Source of the DNA: Paenibacillus chondroitinus NBRC 15376
GTDB lineage: Bacteria > Bacillota > Bacilli > Paenibacillales > NBRC-103111
Direction: 5' to 3'
NCBI RefSeq assembly: GCF_004000765.1
Contig: NZ_BILW01000043.1
Location: 1 to 51,942, forward strand
DNA length: 51,942 bases
Shown piece after piece: positions 27,016-35,186 of this stretch. Position 1 is the stretch's first letter; the number at the start of each line of letters is the position of its first letter. The notes under the pieces were generated by a model that was given only the letters and a program-made list of their open reading frames with translations, was not told where the DNA came from and made no database searches. The position numbers and the translations under genes were made by a program.

Positions 27016-27999
27016 TTATTTCGTCACACCATAGAATTTATAAAGATCATCAATCATTAGAGTTGCTGCTAACGGGCCGGAACCGTTATTCCACGTTGCT
27101 GCATTCACTTCGAATACTTTATTTGCTTTAACAGCCCTCAAGTTTTTCCAAAGCGGGGAGTCACTCCAAGTTTTTCTTAACTCCAGGCGTCCATCCGTCC
27201 GATTTGCCGTTTGGTCAAAAATGATGTCTGCATCCATCTGTGTGATATTCTCTTTGGATTGCAGTTGAATGCCCCACTCTTTGCCCCGTTGACTGGCTGG
27301 ACGTGTGATGCCAAGTTCCTCCAAGACAGATGCCGAAAACCCTGTGTATACGATACGTGCGTGATCCACACGGAAATCAACGATGCCGGCTTCCAGTTTC
27401 AACTTATCTCCCATTTTCGCTTTAAAATCCGTTACTTTTTTATTCCAGTCAGCCAAAAACTTAGTTTCGGCATCCTTCGTATTCGTGGCTTCAGCTGTCA
27501 ATTTCAACGAGTCTTTCCAGAAATACACGTCTTCCGTCATTACCGTTGGTGCAATAGCTTTTAATTGCTCATAAATTTTTTCATCACGGAATTTACTTCC
27601 GATAATAAGGTCCGGCTGCAGAGCAACCAATTTCTCCAGGTTCGGCTGATTTTCCGACCCCAGGTTCGTAACGCCGTCCATTTTGTCCTTGATGTAGTTG
27701 TACCAAGGCTGCTCGATCCATGCCTCAACCGCTCCAACCGGCTTCACGCCCAAAGCCAAAGCAGCATCTGTCGCCCCTTGGAACAAAGTCACGACTTTTT
27801 TTGGCGTACCTTTGATTTCTGTCGTGCCCATCGCGTGCTTGATCACTCTGACGCTATTCGCGTCCGCAGTCGCCTGTGCCGGCGCTTGCGTCTGTGCGGC
27901 TGCCGGAGCCGCTTCCTGTTTTGGCTGACAGCCTGTAAATATAGCTGCCATGGAAAGCATTGCAGCCAGTACTAGTGTTGCTTTTTTTGGCCTTACCAT
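27016..27999 (-). CDS. Iron-siderophore-binding lipoprotein
   Basis: A 327-residue cluster-8 (FhuD/FepB-type) binding protein. The signal peptide ends in the lipobox FTGC (Cys24), followed by an Ala/Gln-rich linker to about residue 50 and the two-lobed periplasmic-binding fold ('KKVVTLFQGATDAALALGVKPVG', in part KPVGAVEAW; 'LQPDLIIGSKF'; 'LRAVKANKVFEV'). It is the first gene of the uptake operon. The start at 27999 has AGGGGGA upstream; an ATG at 28137 would delay the signal peptide. Its binding domain resembles the C-terminal domain of the AraC fusion at 38995-41004, suggesting the same ligand. Confidence 0.94.
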   Translation of the reverse strand: MVRPKKATLVLAAMLSMAAIFTGCQPKQEAAPAAAQTQAPAQATADANSVRVIKHAMGTTEIKGTPKKVVTLFQGATDAALALGVKPVGAVEAWIEQPWYNYIKDKMDGVTNLGSENQPNLEKLVALQPDLIIGSKFRDEKIYEQLKAIAPTVMTEDVYFWKDSLKLTAEATNTKDAETKFLADWNKKVTDFKAKMGDKLKLEAGIVDFRVDHARIVYTGFSASVLEELGITRPASQRGKEWGIQLQSKENITQMDADIIFDQTANRTDGRLELRKTWSDSPLWKNLRAVKANKVFEVNAATWNNGSGPLAATLMIDDLYKFYGVTK

Positions 28000-28034
28000 T
28001 TTTGTTGATCCCCCTACATATATTTTCTGTAAAT

Positions 28035-28053
28035 GATATTGATTCTCATTATT
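28035..28053. promoter_or_regulatory. Fur box upstream of the siderophore uptake operon
   Basis: GATATTGATTCTCATTATT matches the 19-bp Fur consensus GATAATGATAATCATTATC at 15 of 19 positions. It lies 36-54 bp upstream of the lipoprotein start, within the 140-bp gap after the monooxygenase gene. It should repress uptake when iron is plentiful and shows that the uptake genes have their own promoter. Confidence 0.8.
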
Positions 28054-28139
28054 ATTATACGGAAGTACCTGGTAATGAAAATGGACATTCGCGACCACTT
28101 TTTTGGACTTTTCTGACAATCTTCCCCATACTTCCAAAC

Positions 28140-29474
28140 CTAACTGCGTGTTACCAGCTCATGTTCAAGGGTTAAACCTAAATGCTCTCTCAACGTGGAA
28201 CCCGTATATTCCGTACGATAAATGCCCCTTTTCTGAAGCTCGGGAATCACTTTATTCACAAAATCATCCAAACCTCCTGGCAAGAGCGCAGGCATCAAAT
28301 TAAATCCGTCTGCCGCTCCGTTTACCAACCAACGCTCCATTTCGTCTGCAATCTGTACAGCGGTTCCGGCAAAAGTAAAATGCCCCCTGCCCCCTGCCGT
28401 CCGAATAATCAGCTCTCGAATCGTCAGGTTTTCCCGGCGCGCCAGGTCGACGTATAGTTGGAACCGTGCTTTCTGCCCTTGGATCTCGTCTATATTTGGA
28501 AGATCCTCGAGCGGCACGGGACCGTCCAGCGGATATTGAAACAAATTGATTTTGAGCAAATCCGATAAGCTTCGAATGCCATATTCCGAAACGGCCAGCT
28601 CATTCAGCTCTCTTTCTTTCGCCTTGGCTTCCGCTTCCGTGTCCCCGACAAATGGGATAAACCCAGGCAGGATTTTCAATTGATCCTCGGAACGCCCAAA
28701 CTGCTTCAATCTGCTTTTCACATCGGTATAAAAGGCAATCGCTTCCTCCATCGTGTTCTGCGCCGTAAAAATCACCTCCGCCAACTCGGCAGCAAACTGC
28801 TTGCCATCTTCGGATGAACCGGCTTGCACCAAGACAGGGTGCGTTTGCGGAGAACGCGGGATATTCAAGGCCCCTTTTACAGAGAAAAATTCACCGGCAA
28901 ATTCAGCGCCCTTAATCCGGCTGACATCGGCATAGATGCCTGACTGCTTATCAACCAGCAGCGAGTTTTCCGACCAACCAGCCCACAACCGTTTAACAAC
29001 CTCCACAAACTCCTTGCCGCGTTCATAACGGACTTTATGATCCAAATGGTGCTCCTTGCTAAAATTATGCGCCGTTGCATCCCCTGTCGAAGTCACAATA
29101 TTCCATCCCGTCCGACCTCTGCTAATGTGATCGAGAGAAGCAAATTTCCTCGCAATATGGTACGGCTCATTGTAAGTGGTCGAGGCCGTTGCCGTCAGTC
29201 CGATATGCTCGGTCACGGCCGCTATCGCCGATAGCAGCGTGAATGCTTCAAGCTGGGGAATGACCCGATATTTAATTAACGGGGTTAACCTGTATTTTTC
29301 AGCTAAAAAGATAGCATCCATTTTGCCGCGCTCGGCGGTTTTGGCCAGCTGCTGGTAGTAGTCCAGACTTGTCGCAAGCTGCGGCTGCGCGTCCGGATGC
29401 CGCCATGAGGCTTCATGATGGCCTGTGCTTAAAATAAACAAGTTCAAATGCAGCTGTTTCTTCGGTTCTTTCAC
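28140..29474 (-). CDS. NtaA/DmoA-family FMN-dependent monooxygenase
   Basis: A 444-residue luciferase-like flavin monooxygenase of the NtaA/SnaA/DszA branch. It carries the family opening 'LHLNLFILSTGHHEASWRHP', 'DAIFLAEKYR', 'RTGWNIVTS' (about 127-135) and 'LVQAGSSEDGKQFA'. Relatives oxidise nitrilotriacetate, EDTA, dibenzothiophene sulfone or pristinamycin precursors using FMNH2 supplied by a separate reductase. Start: GTG at 29474 with GAGG eight bases upstream; GTG at 29483 is also in frame. It follows the RraA-like gene closely (28 bp) and ends the siderophore biosynthetic operon. Its substrate is unknown. A flavin reductase is not encoded nearby. Confidence 0.88.
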   Translation of the reverse strand: MKEPKKQLHLNLFILSTGHHEASWRHPDAQPQLATSLDYYQQLAKTAERGKMDAIFLAEKYRLTPLIKYRVIPQLEAFTLLSAIAAVTEHIGLTATASTTYNEPYHIARKFASLDHISRGRTGWNIVTSTGDATAHNFSKEHHLDHKVRYERGKEFVEVVKRLWAGWSENSLLVDKQSGIYADVSRIKGAEFAGEFFSVKGALNIPRSPQTHPVLVQAGSSEDGKQFAAELAEVIFTAQNTMEEAIAFYTDVKSRLKQFGRSEDQLKILPGFIPFVGDTEAEAKAKERELNELAVSEYGIRSLSDLLKINLFQYPLDGPVPLEDLPNIDEIQGQKARFQLYVDLARRENLTIRELIIRTAGGRGHFTFAGTAVQIADEMERWLVNGAADGFNLMPALLPGGLDDFVNKVIPELQKRGIYRTEYTGSTLREHLGLTLEHELVTRS

Positions 29475-29502
29475 TCCTATCACCTCATATATTGGAATTT
29501 AT

Positions 29503-30117
29503 CTAGATCGGCAGGACATAGCCGTATTCTTTTCTTCTTTGCTCTTCTTTCTGCTGTTTCTCCAAAGCCTTCAAACCGATTTCCGTCGCTTCGCTCGGAT
29601 TGATAACGAAAACACCGTCATCATCCCCTACGATTAAATCACCGGGCTGGATGCTTACCCCAAATATGCTAACAGGCGTATTAACCTCGCCCTCCAGCTT
29701 CAGCGTTCGCGTGGTAAGCGCGCTGATTCCCTTGGAATACACGGGAAATCCGAGCCCCGTAATCGCGCGAACATCCGCAGCGCAGCCGGAAACAATGACA
29801 CCGGCAACCTTTTTAGCTATCGCCGCATAGGTTCTGAATTCTCCCCAACAAGCACGCTGCTCATCGCCGGACATGTCAATCACGAGCACATCCCCGGGCT
29901 GCACCAACTCCATAGCCTTAGTAATGGCGCTGGAGTCAACATGCGGTGTACGTACCGTTACAGCGTTCCCCAACAGCCGAATCGGCCTGAACAGCGGCTG
30001 AGCGCCATGCAGAAAGCCAAAGTCTGTCATATGACCGATCGTAGAGGGGCTAATGTCTTTATACAGCTCCAGAAGCTCAGGCGTTACGCCTTGTACCCTT
30101 GGTTGAATACGAAACAT
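29503..30117 (-). CDS. RraA family protein (HMG/CHA-aldolase-like)
   Basis: A 204-residue member of the RraA / 4-hydroxy-4-methyl-2-oxoglutarate aldolase family. It has the glycine-rich 'GDVLVIDMSGDEQRACWGE', the 'GVIVSGCAADVRAI' turn (expected GxxxDGxxRD; here the Asp-Gly is Ala-Ala) and 'PGDLIVGDDDGVFVI' that holds the metal-site acids. Enzymes of this family cleave tricarboxylate-like hydroxy-oxo acids to pyruvate plus another acid; others are RNase E inhibitors. The change at the usual 'DG' may affect activity. AGGAGAG precedes the ATG. It lies 45 bp after the third NIS synthetase in the same run. Confidence 0.85.
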   Translation of the reverse strand: MFRIQPRVQGVTPELLELYKDISPSTIGHMTDFGFLHGAQPLFRPIRLLGNAVTVRTPHVDSSAITKAMELVQPGDVLVIDMSGDEQRACWGEFRTYAAIAKKVAGVIVSGCAADVRAITGLGFPVYSKGISALTTRTLKLEGEVNTPVSIFGVSIQPGDLIVGDDDGVFVINPSEATEIGLKALEKQQKEEQRRKEYGYVLPI

Positions 30118-30130
30118 ACGTGATCTCTCC

Positions 30131-30166
30131 TATCGTTAACCTCGTTAAAGTCCTTAACTTCGTTAA
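30131..30166. repeat. Four 9-bp tandem repeats before the RraA-like gene
   Basis: Four consecutive nine-base units of the form NNTCGTTAA on the plus strand: TATCGTTAA, CCTCGTTAA, AGTCCTTAA, CTTCGTTAA. They run from the stop codon of the third NIS synthetase to just upstream of the ribosome site of the RraA-like gene. Confidence 0.7.
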
Positions 30167-32115
30167 TTATGCACGACTCTCAGCTGAGCTTCTCTGCTCA
30201 AGTCCTTTGTCTGATGTGCCTCACTCCAAACATGAAAGGGATTCGCCACTTCGCCTTGGCCATAAGGCATGCTGCCCGGAACGCGCAAGGCCTGCTTTTT
30301 AAGAAGCGGACGCACGATCTGCTTCCATGGCCAAGCAGCCTTAACGAACAGCGCGTCGTTCAGAACTTCCGCTACTTCATCCGGCACTTCTGCATTCTGG
30401 ATGGCCTCCTCCAAGCATGACTGAAGCTCTTTCCACAAGAACGCTTCGTTCAAACCGTAATAGTCAGCAACGCTTTTCAGTATGGCGTAGCTGTTCACTT
30501 GGATACCGAGCATTTGGAAAAAAGTCAGCAGCTTTTGCGGCTGATCGTGATACAGTGAATTGGGATATCCCGCACGGAGCGTGTACGCCGGGTCTTCGAG
30601 ACCATTCGCGTTTAACCAAGGCACATGCACGCGCAGCGCATCATGATCGCGAAGCAGCAGCCCTTCGATGTTGCCTTGCTTCCAGACCAGCACACAGTTT
30701 TGGCCGTGCACTTCCGGCATCATGCCGAGTCGGAACAAGCGGAAACAGATCTCGAAGTAGGACACCAGCACTTCACGAAACAGCTGCACGACGGCATCCT
30801 CACTTTGATTCGATCCAATCCATTTTAACCACTCATCAAATAGATGCCCGTTTTCCACAGACTCATGAACCGATAGAGCCGACATCGGCAGCAAACGAAT
30901 ATCAGCATCTTGCACAAGCTCTGCCGGATATTCCCGAATCATCGTAGATAAATGTCTTGGATAGTCCGCGAACAAATCGCGATCTTCCGGCAAATACGCC
31001 CACCATTTTGTTTCATCGCATAAAAACAGCTTTTGCTTCAGTACGGTATCCCGCTCCACGGCTTGTCTCATCAAGGACTCCGCTTGCTGGCCGTTCATCA
31101 GCTTAATCGCCGACAAATAACGAAGTCCGCCAAGTGAATAAATGCCTAACGGCAGTTTCACATGATAAGGACTCTCATTCTCCGGCATTAAGGAACGCAC
31201 GGATGATGTTGCGTAGAAGGTGCCCGTTTCCGTCTCCAAAGGAATGCAGATCTTTTCTTCGAGCTCTCTTTTCATCTGCTCCGGCAAAATCGCGGACATC
31301 TGCCACGGATGCACAGGGATCGCTGTATACGCGCCTTCACCTAGACCGCGTCGGTCCAACTCCGCGTTGATTTGGTTTCGTTCTTCCTCCGAAAGCAGCA
31401 GGTCTACCGGGAACAACTCGCGCCCTTCCTCAAGCCCGGATACGACGTAATCCTGCTTCACAGCCATCCAGTTTAGCTTAATCGGACGGCCGAATTCCGC
31501 CGTGTAGCTGCTGCACTCGTCATAAACCCATCCTTGCTTCACTTTGGACACCGGATGAAAAGGGCGGTCACGGTAAGCCGCTTTGCGTTCTGCCTCCAGC
31601 AGGGAAGCCGCCTGCGGCAATCCGAGAATAGGCGCGCTTGGCTGCTCATTTTCCAGCGAAAATGAGGTTTGCAGCAGCGTTTGTTCAATCATATGCAGGA
31701 ACTTCACTGCGCCATATGGATCTACCGCCACCGGGTCATTGGCGTACAGCGTCACGACATGCCCCATAAGCTCCAGTGAGCCGAGCCTGGACAGATTTCC
31801 TTGGTTCACTTTATACACACCGTAGGAAGCTTCAAACCGATATGGCTGTGTGATCGACGTGCTCACTGGAAACACAATGACGGCATCCTCCAGCTTCCAC
31901 CGGTATACATGAGTTGCCTGCGCTTCTACCTCAGCTCCAAATTGCTCCTGAACCATTTTCAACTGATCGTCTTGAGAGGCAATGGAAGTCCACTCTTCTT
32001 TGGCTAGCAGCTCTACAGACGCTTGACCTTCTAGAAATTGTTCGGCCAGTAAAGCATTCACCAGATCTTCCATTACCCGTTGTTCAGCCTTATTACCTGC
32101 ATGTTTGTTTGGCAT
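30163..32115 (-). CDS. IucA/IucC-family NIS siderophore synthetase (third of three)
   Basis: A 650-residue ATP-dependent synthetase that adenylates a carboxylate and joins it to an amine or alcohol. Family motifs are 'FHPVSK' (the HPxxK element), 'IPVHPWQM' and 'EVHGQN' with 'LLRDHDALR' near the C-terminal active-site region. Its ATG overlaps the preceding stop (TAATG), so translation is coupled. By position it matches AcsA of the achromobactin cluster, which acts on 2-oxoglutarate, but the substrate class cannot be read from sequence alone. It is somewhat longer than the usual 580-620 residues. Confidence 0.93.
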   Translation of the reverse strand: MPNKHAGNKAEQRVMEDLVNALLAEQFLEGQASVELLAKEEWTSIASQDDQLKMVQEQFGAEVEAQATHVYRWKLEDAVIVFPVSTSITQPYRFEASYGVYKVNQGNLSRLGSLELMGHVVTLYANDPVAVDPYGAVKFLHMIEQTLLQTSFSLENEQPSAPILGLPQAASLLEAERKAAYRDRPFHPVSKVKQGWVYDECSSYTAEFGRPIKLNWMAVKQDYVVSGLEEGRELFPVDLLLSEEERNQINAELDRRGLGEGAYTAIPVHPWQMSAILPEQMKRELEEKICIPLETETGTFYATSSVRSLMPENESPYHVKLPLGIYSLGGLRYLSAIKLMNGQQAESLMRQAVERDTVLKQKLFLCDETKWWAYLPEDRDLFADYPRHLSTMIREYPAELVQDADIRLLPMSALSVHESVENGHLFDEWLKWIGSNQSEDAVVQLFREVLVSYFEICFRLFRLGMMPEVHGQNCVLVWKQGNIEGLLLRDHDALRVHVPWLNANGLEDPAYTLRAGYPNSLYHDQPQKLLTFFQMLGIQVNSYAILKSVADYYGLNEAFLWKELQSCLEEAIQNAEVPDEVAEVLNDALFVKAAWPWKQIVRPLLKKQALRVPGSMPYGQGEVANPFHVWSEAHQTKDLSREAQLRVVHN

Positions 32116-33935
32116 TATACACGGCCTCCTTGTGAGAAACGATAATGGGCTAACGGGTTCGGAACATGCTTTGGATCGACTTCCATGTCCTTCCACAGCC
32201 TTCTACGCGCTAATTGTTCGATCCGAATTGTATCGGAGAAAAGATCATATTTTTCAAAATTAGCCTCATGCTCAGGATGCTCCTGTTGATATTGCTGAAT
32301 GACATCGGCGACCATTTGCCAAAACTCTGACTCTTCCAACCCGTAACGCTCGTTCAAAAATATCCCGATATCGCCCAAACACACGAAGAAAAAGGCGCTA
32401 TGCAGAAAATCTTTCACGGCTTCCAAGTCATCCGTTTGCATATAGGAATGCCGGTTGATTGCCCGGTGCGCTGCTGGTTCCAAGTTCAGGTCCGGGCAAA
32501 GCTCCGGCTGTGGAAGCTGCGCTTTGGAGAATCGCAGACCATCGTGGAAATCCTTCAACGCCAGTCGAGCAGGCAGGCCGTCTTTGTGAATGAGCACGAT
32601 ATTTTGGGCATGCGACTCCATTGCCAATCCGTGCGCATACAGCATGTGAATAAGCGGGGTTATAGCTGTATCAAGCAGCTGGCGCGTCCAGGCCTGGAGG
32701 CCATATTGCTGTACCCACGGCTCAATGAATGGCTGCTGACCGTCTATATATGTGACGGAGCTCAGCGGAATAGCGGCTTCGCCGTCTTTCAAGAAGCGGT
32801 GTACGCTTTGCCTCCACACGACCCCCAAGTTCCCGTAAGCCTGCGGCTGCAAGTCAGCTGGAAGCTGATCATACTCATAGGTAATGCCTGCAAATTCAGC
32901 CAGAAAAACAAGATCAAGCTTCCGAGCCGTCTCATCTTTCTCCGTCAATGCCAACAACCAGCGTGAAACAAGCGGCGCGTTCAGAATCGTATGCTTCGCA
33001 AGCATGCGTCTGGTCGATGTATTCGTAATATTCAGCGCCATTTTCAAGTAAGCTCTCTCCGGGTTCGACTGATTTGCCCAACTGCGAATGGATTGCTGCG
33101 CACGGTACATGTCTTCCCCAAACCCAAGCTTCACGATTGTAGAATCCGTTAATTGCTGCTGAAAGGCCGAGGTAATCATGTGTTCCCACTGCCAAGGATG
33201 AACAGGCATGAACAGATAATCGGCCGCATTCAACCCTTTTTCGGTCAAAATCGCCTCGAACCGGCTAACAACGCCACGGCCAAGTTCAGCCTGAATCATG
33301 TTCCGATAATCTTCGCCTTCCAAAAGGGAAAGCTGACTATGAGCCTTGGCAACGGCCAACCATACAGGCTGCAGATCTTGATTAAACTCAGGGCCGTAAC
33401 GTGCATTCTCCTCCAGGCTAAAGCCGATTCGAGATTTATAGCACGGGTGATACGGATGTCCGTCCAGCAAGCTTTCCAACTCATCATAGCTGCGCTGCTG
33501 CCCTGTTTGTGGCAAGGATGCCCGGTAAGCCTGAGCCTGCACATCGTTCACGAACGTGTTTTGCAGCTCTTGAAGCAGCATACCCAGCCGTTCTTTATCC
33601 GGCTGAATCTGACCAAGCACTTCCAGGACGAACTGGGACACTTGCGCAGTGGCCCATTCTTCCTTGCCCTTCTGGCGCTTGATCGTATCTCTGGCTAAAC
33701 GGATGCGGTCAAAGGTCATTTTTCTTTTCGCCTGAAAACGATAAGTAACCGTCTCCCCGTCAGCCGCTTTCCCATGCAAAACAAGCCCCCCATCAAATCC
33801 GGAAGCCGGCACTCCGCTTAAAGGGATGGCAATTTGCTCATAAAGAACAGCTTCAATTAACTGGCCAAGCACCCGTTCCTCTACTTTTTTATCCAAATCA
33901 ACTTGGCTTGCAGATACCCATTGTGTCGTATTCAT
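32115..33935 (-). CDS. IucA/IucC-family NIS siderophore synthetase (second of three)
   Basis: A 606-residue synthetase with 'GHPYHPCYKSRIGF' (nucleotide-phosphate contacts), 'MPVHPWQWEHMI' and 'ESHAQN' followed by 'LKDFHDGLRF'. It starts ten bases after the MFS exporter gene and shares a base with the next synthetase, so it sits in the middle of a tightly coupled run. By order it corresponds to AcsC of achromobactin clusters or SbnE of staphyloferrin B clusters. Confidence 0.93.
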   Translation of the reverse strand: MNTTQWVSASQVDLDKKVEERVLGQLIEAVLYEQIAIPLSGVPASGFDGGLVLHGKAADGETVTYRFQAKRKMTFDRIRLARDTIKRQKGKEEWATAQVSQFVLEVLGQIQPDKERLGMLLQELQNTFVNDVQAQAYRASLPQTGQQRSYDELESLLDGHPYHPCYKSRIGFSLEENARYGPEFNQDLQPVWLAVAKAHSQLSLLEGEDYRNMIQAELGRGVVSRFEAILTEKGLNAADYLFMPVHPWQWEHMITSAFQQQLTDSTIVKLGFGEDMYRAQQSIRSWANQSNPERAYLKMALNITNTSTRRMLAKHTILNAPLVSRWLLALTEKDETARKLDLVFLAEFAGITYEYDQLPADLQPQAYGNLGVVWRQSVHRFLKDGEAAIPLSSVTYIDGQQPFIEPWVQQYGLQAWTRQLLDTAITPLIHMLYAHGLAMESHAQNIVLIHKDGLPARLALKDFHDGLRFSKAQLPQPELCPDLNLEPAAHRAINRHSYMQTDDLEAVKDFLHSAFFFVCLGDIGIFLNERYGLEESEFWQMVADVIQQYQQEHPEHEANFEKYDLFSDTIRIEQLARRRLWKDMEVDPKHVPNPLAHYRFSQGGRV

Positions 33936-33945
33936 TCGCTACACC

Positions 33946-35184
33946 TCATTTGATTATTTCCTGGCCGACGGCCAGAGCAGCTGATTCCTTGCGCTGCGTG
34001 ATGTGGGGAAACACGTTCACTCTCATCCATATGTTACTCATAATCAGCAGTCCGGCTGCACACAGAAAGATCATCGGCAAGCCGAAGTTCGACGCGATGA
34101 CGCCCATACCGAGTGAGCCTGCCAAGCCGCCAAGCAGCACTGCGCAGCTGACATAACTGTAGGTGCGGCTCTCCATGCCTGCCGGCGCATACTGCCGAAC
34201 AAGCACATTCATCGATGGCATCATGCCGCCAATGCAAGCGCCGGTGCAAAACCTTAAGACAATTAACTGCCACAACTGGTGGACAAATGCCTGCGGAATC
34301 GAAAACACAATTGCGCCAAGTACCGCATAGATAAAAATGCGATGCGAACCGTATTTGTCGCCGAGCTTGCCCAGATACGGAGCTGTGATCATATTGGCAA
34401 TCCCCATGGATGCCGAGGTGATCCCTGCCAGTACGACCAGATTATCGGATCCGGCCGCCAAATGCTGTACATATAGCGGAATGAGCGGCAGGGTGCCGAT
34501 CATTGCCGCCCTTAATATTGCGGAGGAGACGAAAAGCGAGGCAATTGGCTTTCTAGCTACAATAATTTTAAAATCCTGAATCAGATCCGTTTTCTTTTCC
34601 GTTTTCATTTTCTTCTCGAACTTTTCCTTAACGCCGAAAATAACGATTAGAGCGGCTACAAAAATGCTGATGCCGGTATAAAAAAACACCTCTCTCAGGC
34701 CGAAATGGTCGGCCATCAAGCCGCCCAGCAGCGGCCCGCAAATCGTTCCGGCTACCGCCCCGGAGTGTAAAATACCCAGCGCGTACCCGCTGCGCTCTTT
34801 GGGCGTATTCGTGGCGGTAAGGGCGATGGCCGCCGGGCCGAACCCGGAAAGCACGCCATTGACGAGGCGCAGCAGCAGTAAATGCAACGGGCTGGTGGCA
34901 ACGCCCATCAACGTAATTGTGACCGCCATGCCGATGCCGGATCGGACGAGCATCACTTTGCGCCCATAGCGGTCAGCCAGCTTTCCCCAGATCGGGGAGA
35001 ACAGAAAGGCTGTCAGCAGGTTCGCACCGTAGATCATGCCGGACCAGAAAAGCACCTTTTTCGGATCTGTAAGTCCAAGTTCTTGTAAGTACAGCGGTAA
35101 AAAGGGGGTAATGCTGCTCGTTGAGGCCATAGCCAGAAATTGACCGACGTATAAAATGTAAAGATTCCGTTTCCACTTCTCCAC
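33946..35184 (-). CDS. MFS transporter, probable siderophore exporter
   Basis: A 412-residue major facilitator with 12 predicted helices and the motif-A loop 'GKLADRYGRKVM' after helix 2; a weaker repeat of the loop, 'GKLGDKYGSHRIF', follows helix 8. It lies between two NIS synthetase genes, as do yhcA in achromobactin loci and sbnD in staphyloferrin B loci, which supports a role in siderophore export. The start is GTG at 35184, two bases after the previous stop. Confidence 0.92.
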   Translation of the reverse strand: MEKWKRNLYILYVGQFLAMASTSSITPFLPLYLQELGLTDPKKVLFWSGMIYGANLLTAFLFSPIWGKLADRYGRKVMLVRSGIGMAVTITLMGVATSPLHLLLLRLVNGVLSGFGPAAIALTATNTPKERSGYALGILHSGAVAGTICGPLLGGLMADHFGLREVFFYTGISIFVAALIVIFGVKEKFEKKMKTEKKTDLIQDFKIIVARKPIASLFVSSAILRAAMIGTLPLIPLYVQHLAAGSDNLVVLAGITSASMGIANMITAPYLGKLGDKYGSHRIFIYAVLGAIVFSIPQAFVHQLWQLIVLRFCTGACIGGMMPSMNVLVRQYAPAGMESRTYSYVSCAVLLGGLAGSLGMGVIASNFGLPMIFLCAAGLLIMSNIWMRVNVFPHITQRKESAALAVGQEIIK

Positions 35185-35186
35185 AG

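Noticed and set aside
30417..30947. 176-codon plus-strand open frame opposite the third NIS synthetase
   Set aside because: Antisense shadow with no domain and no ribosome site.
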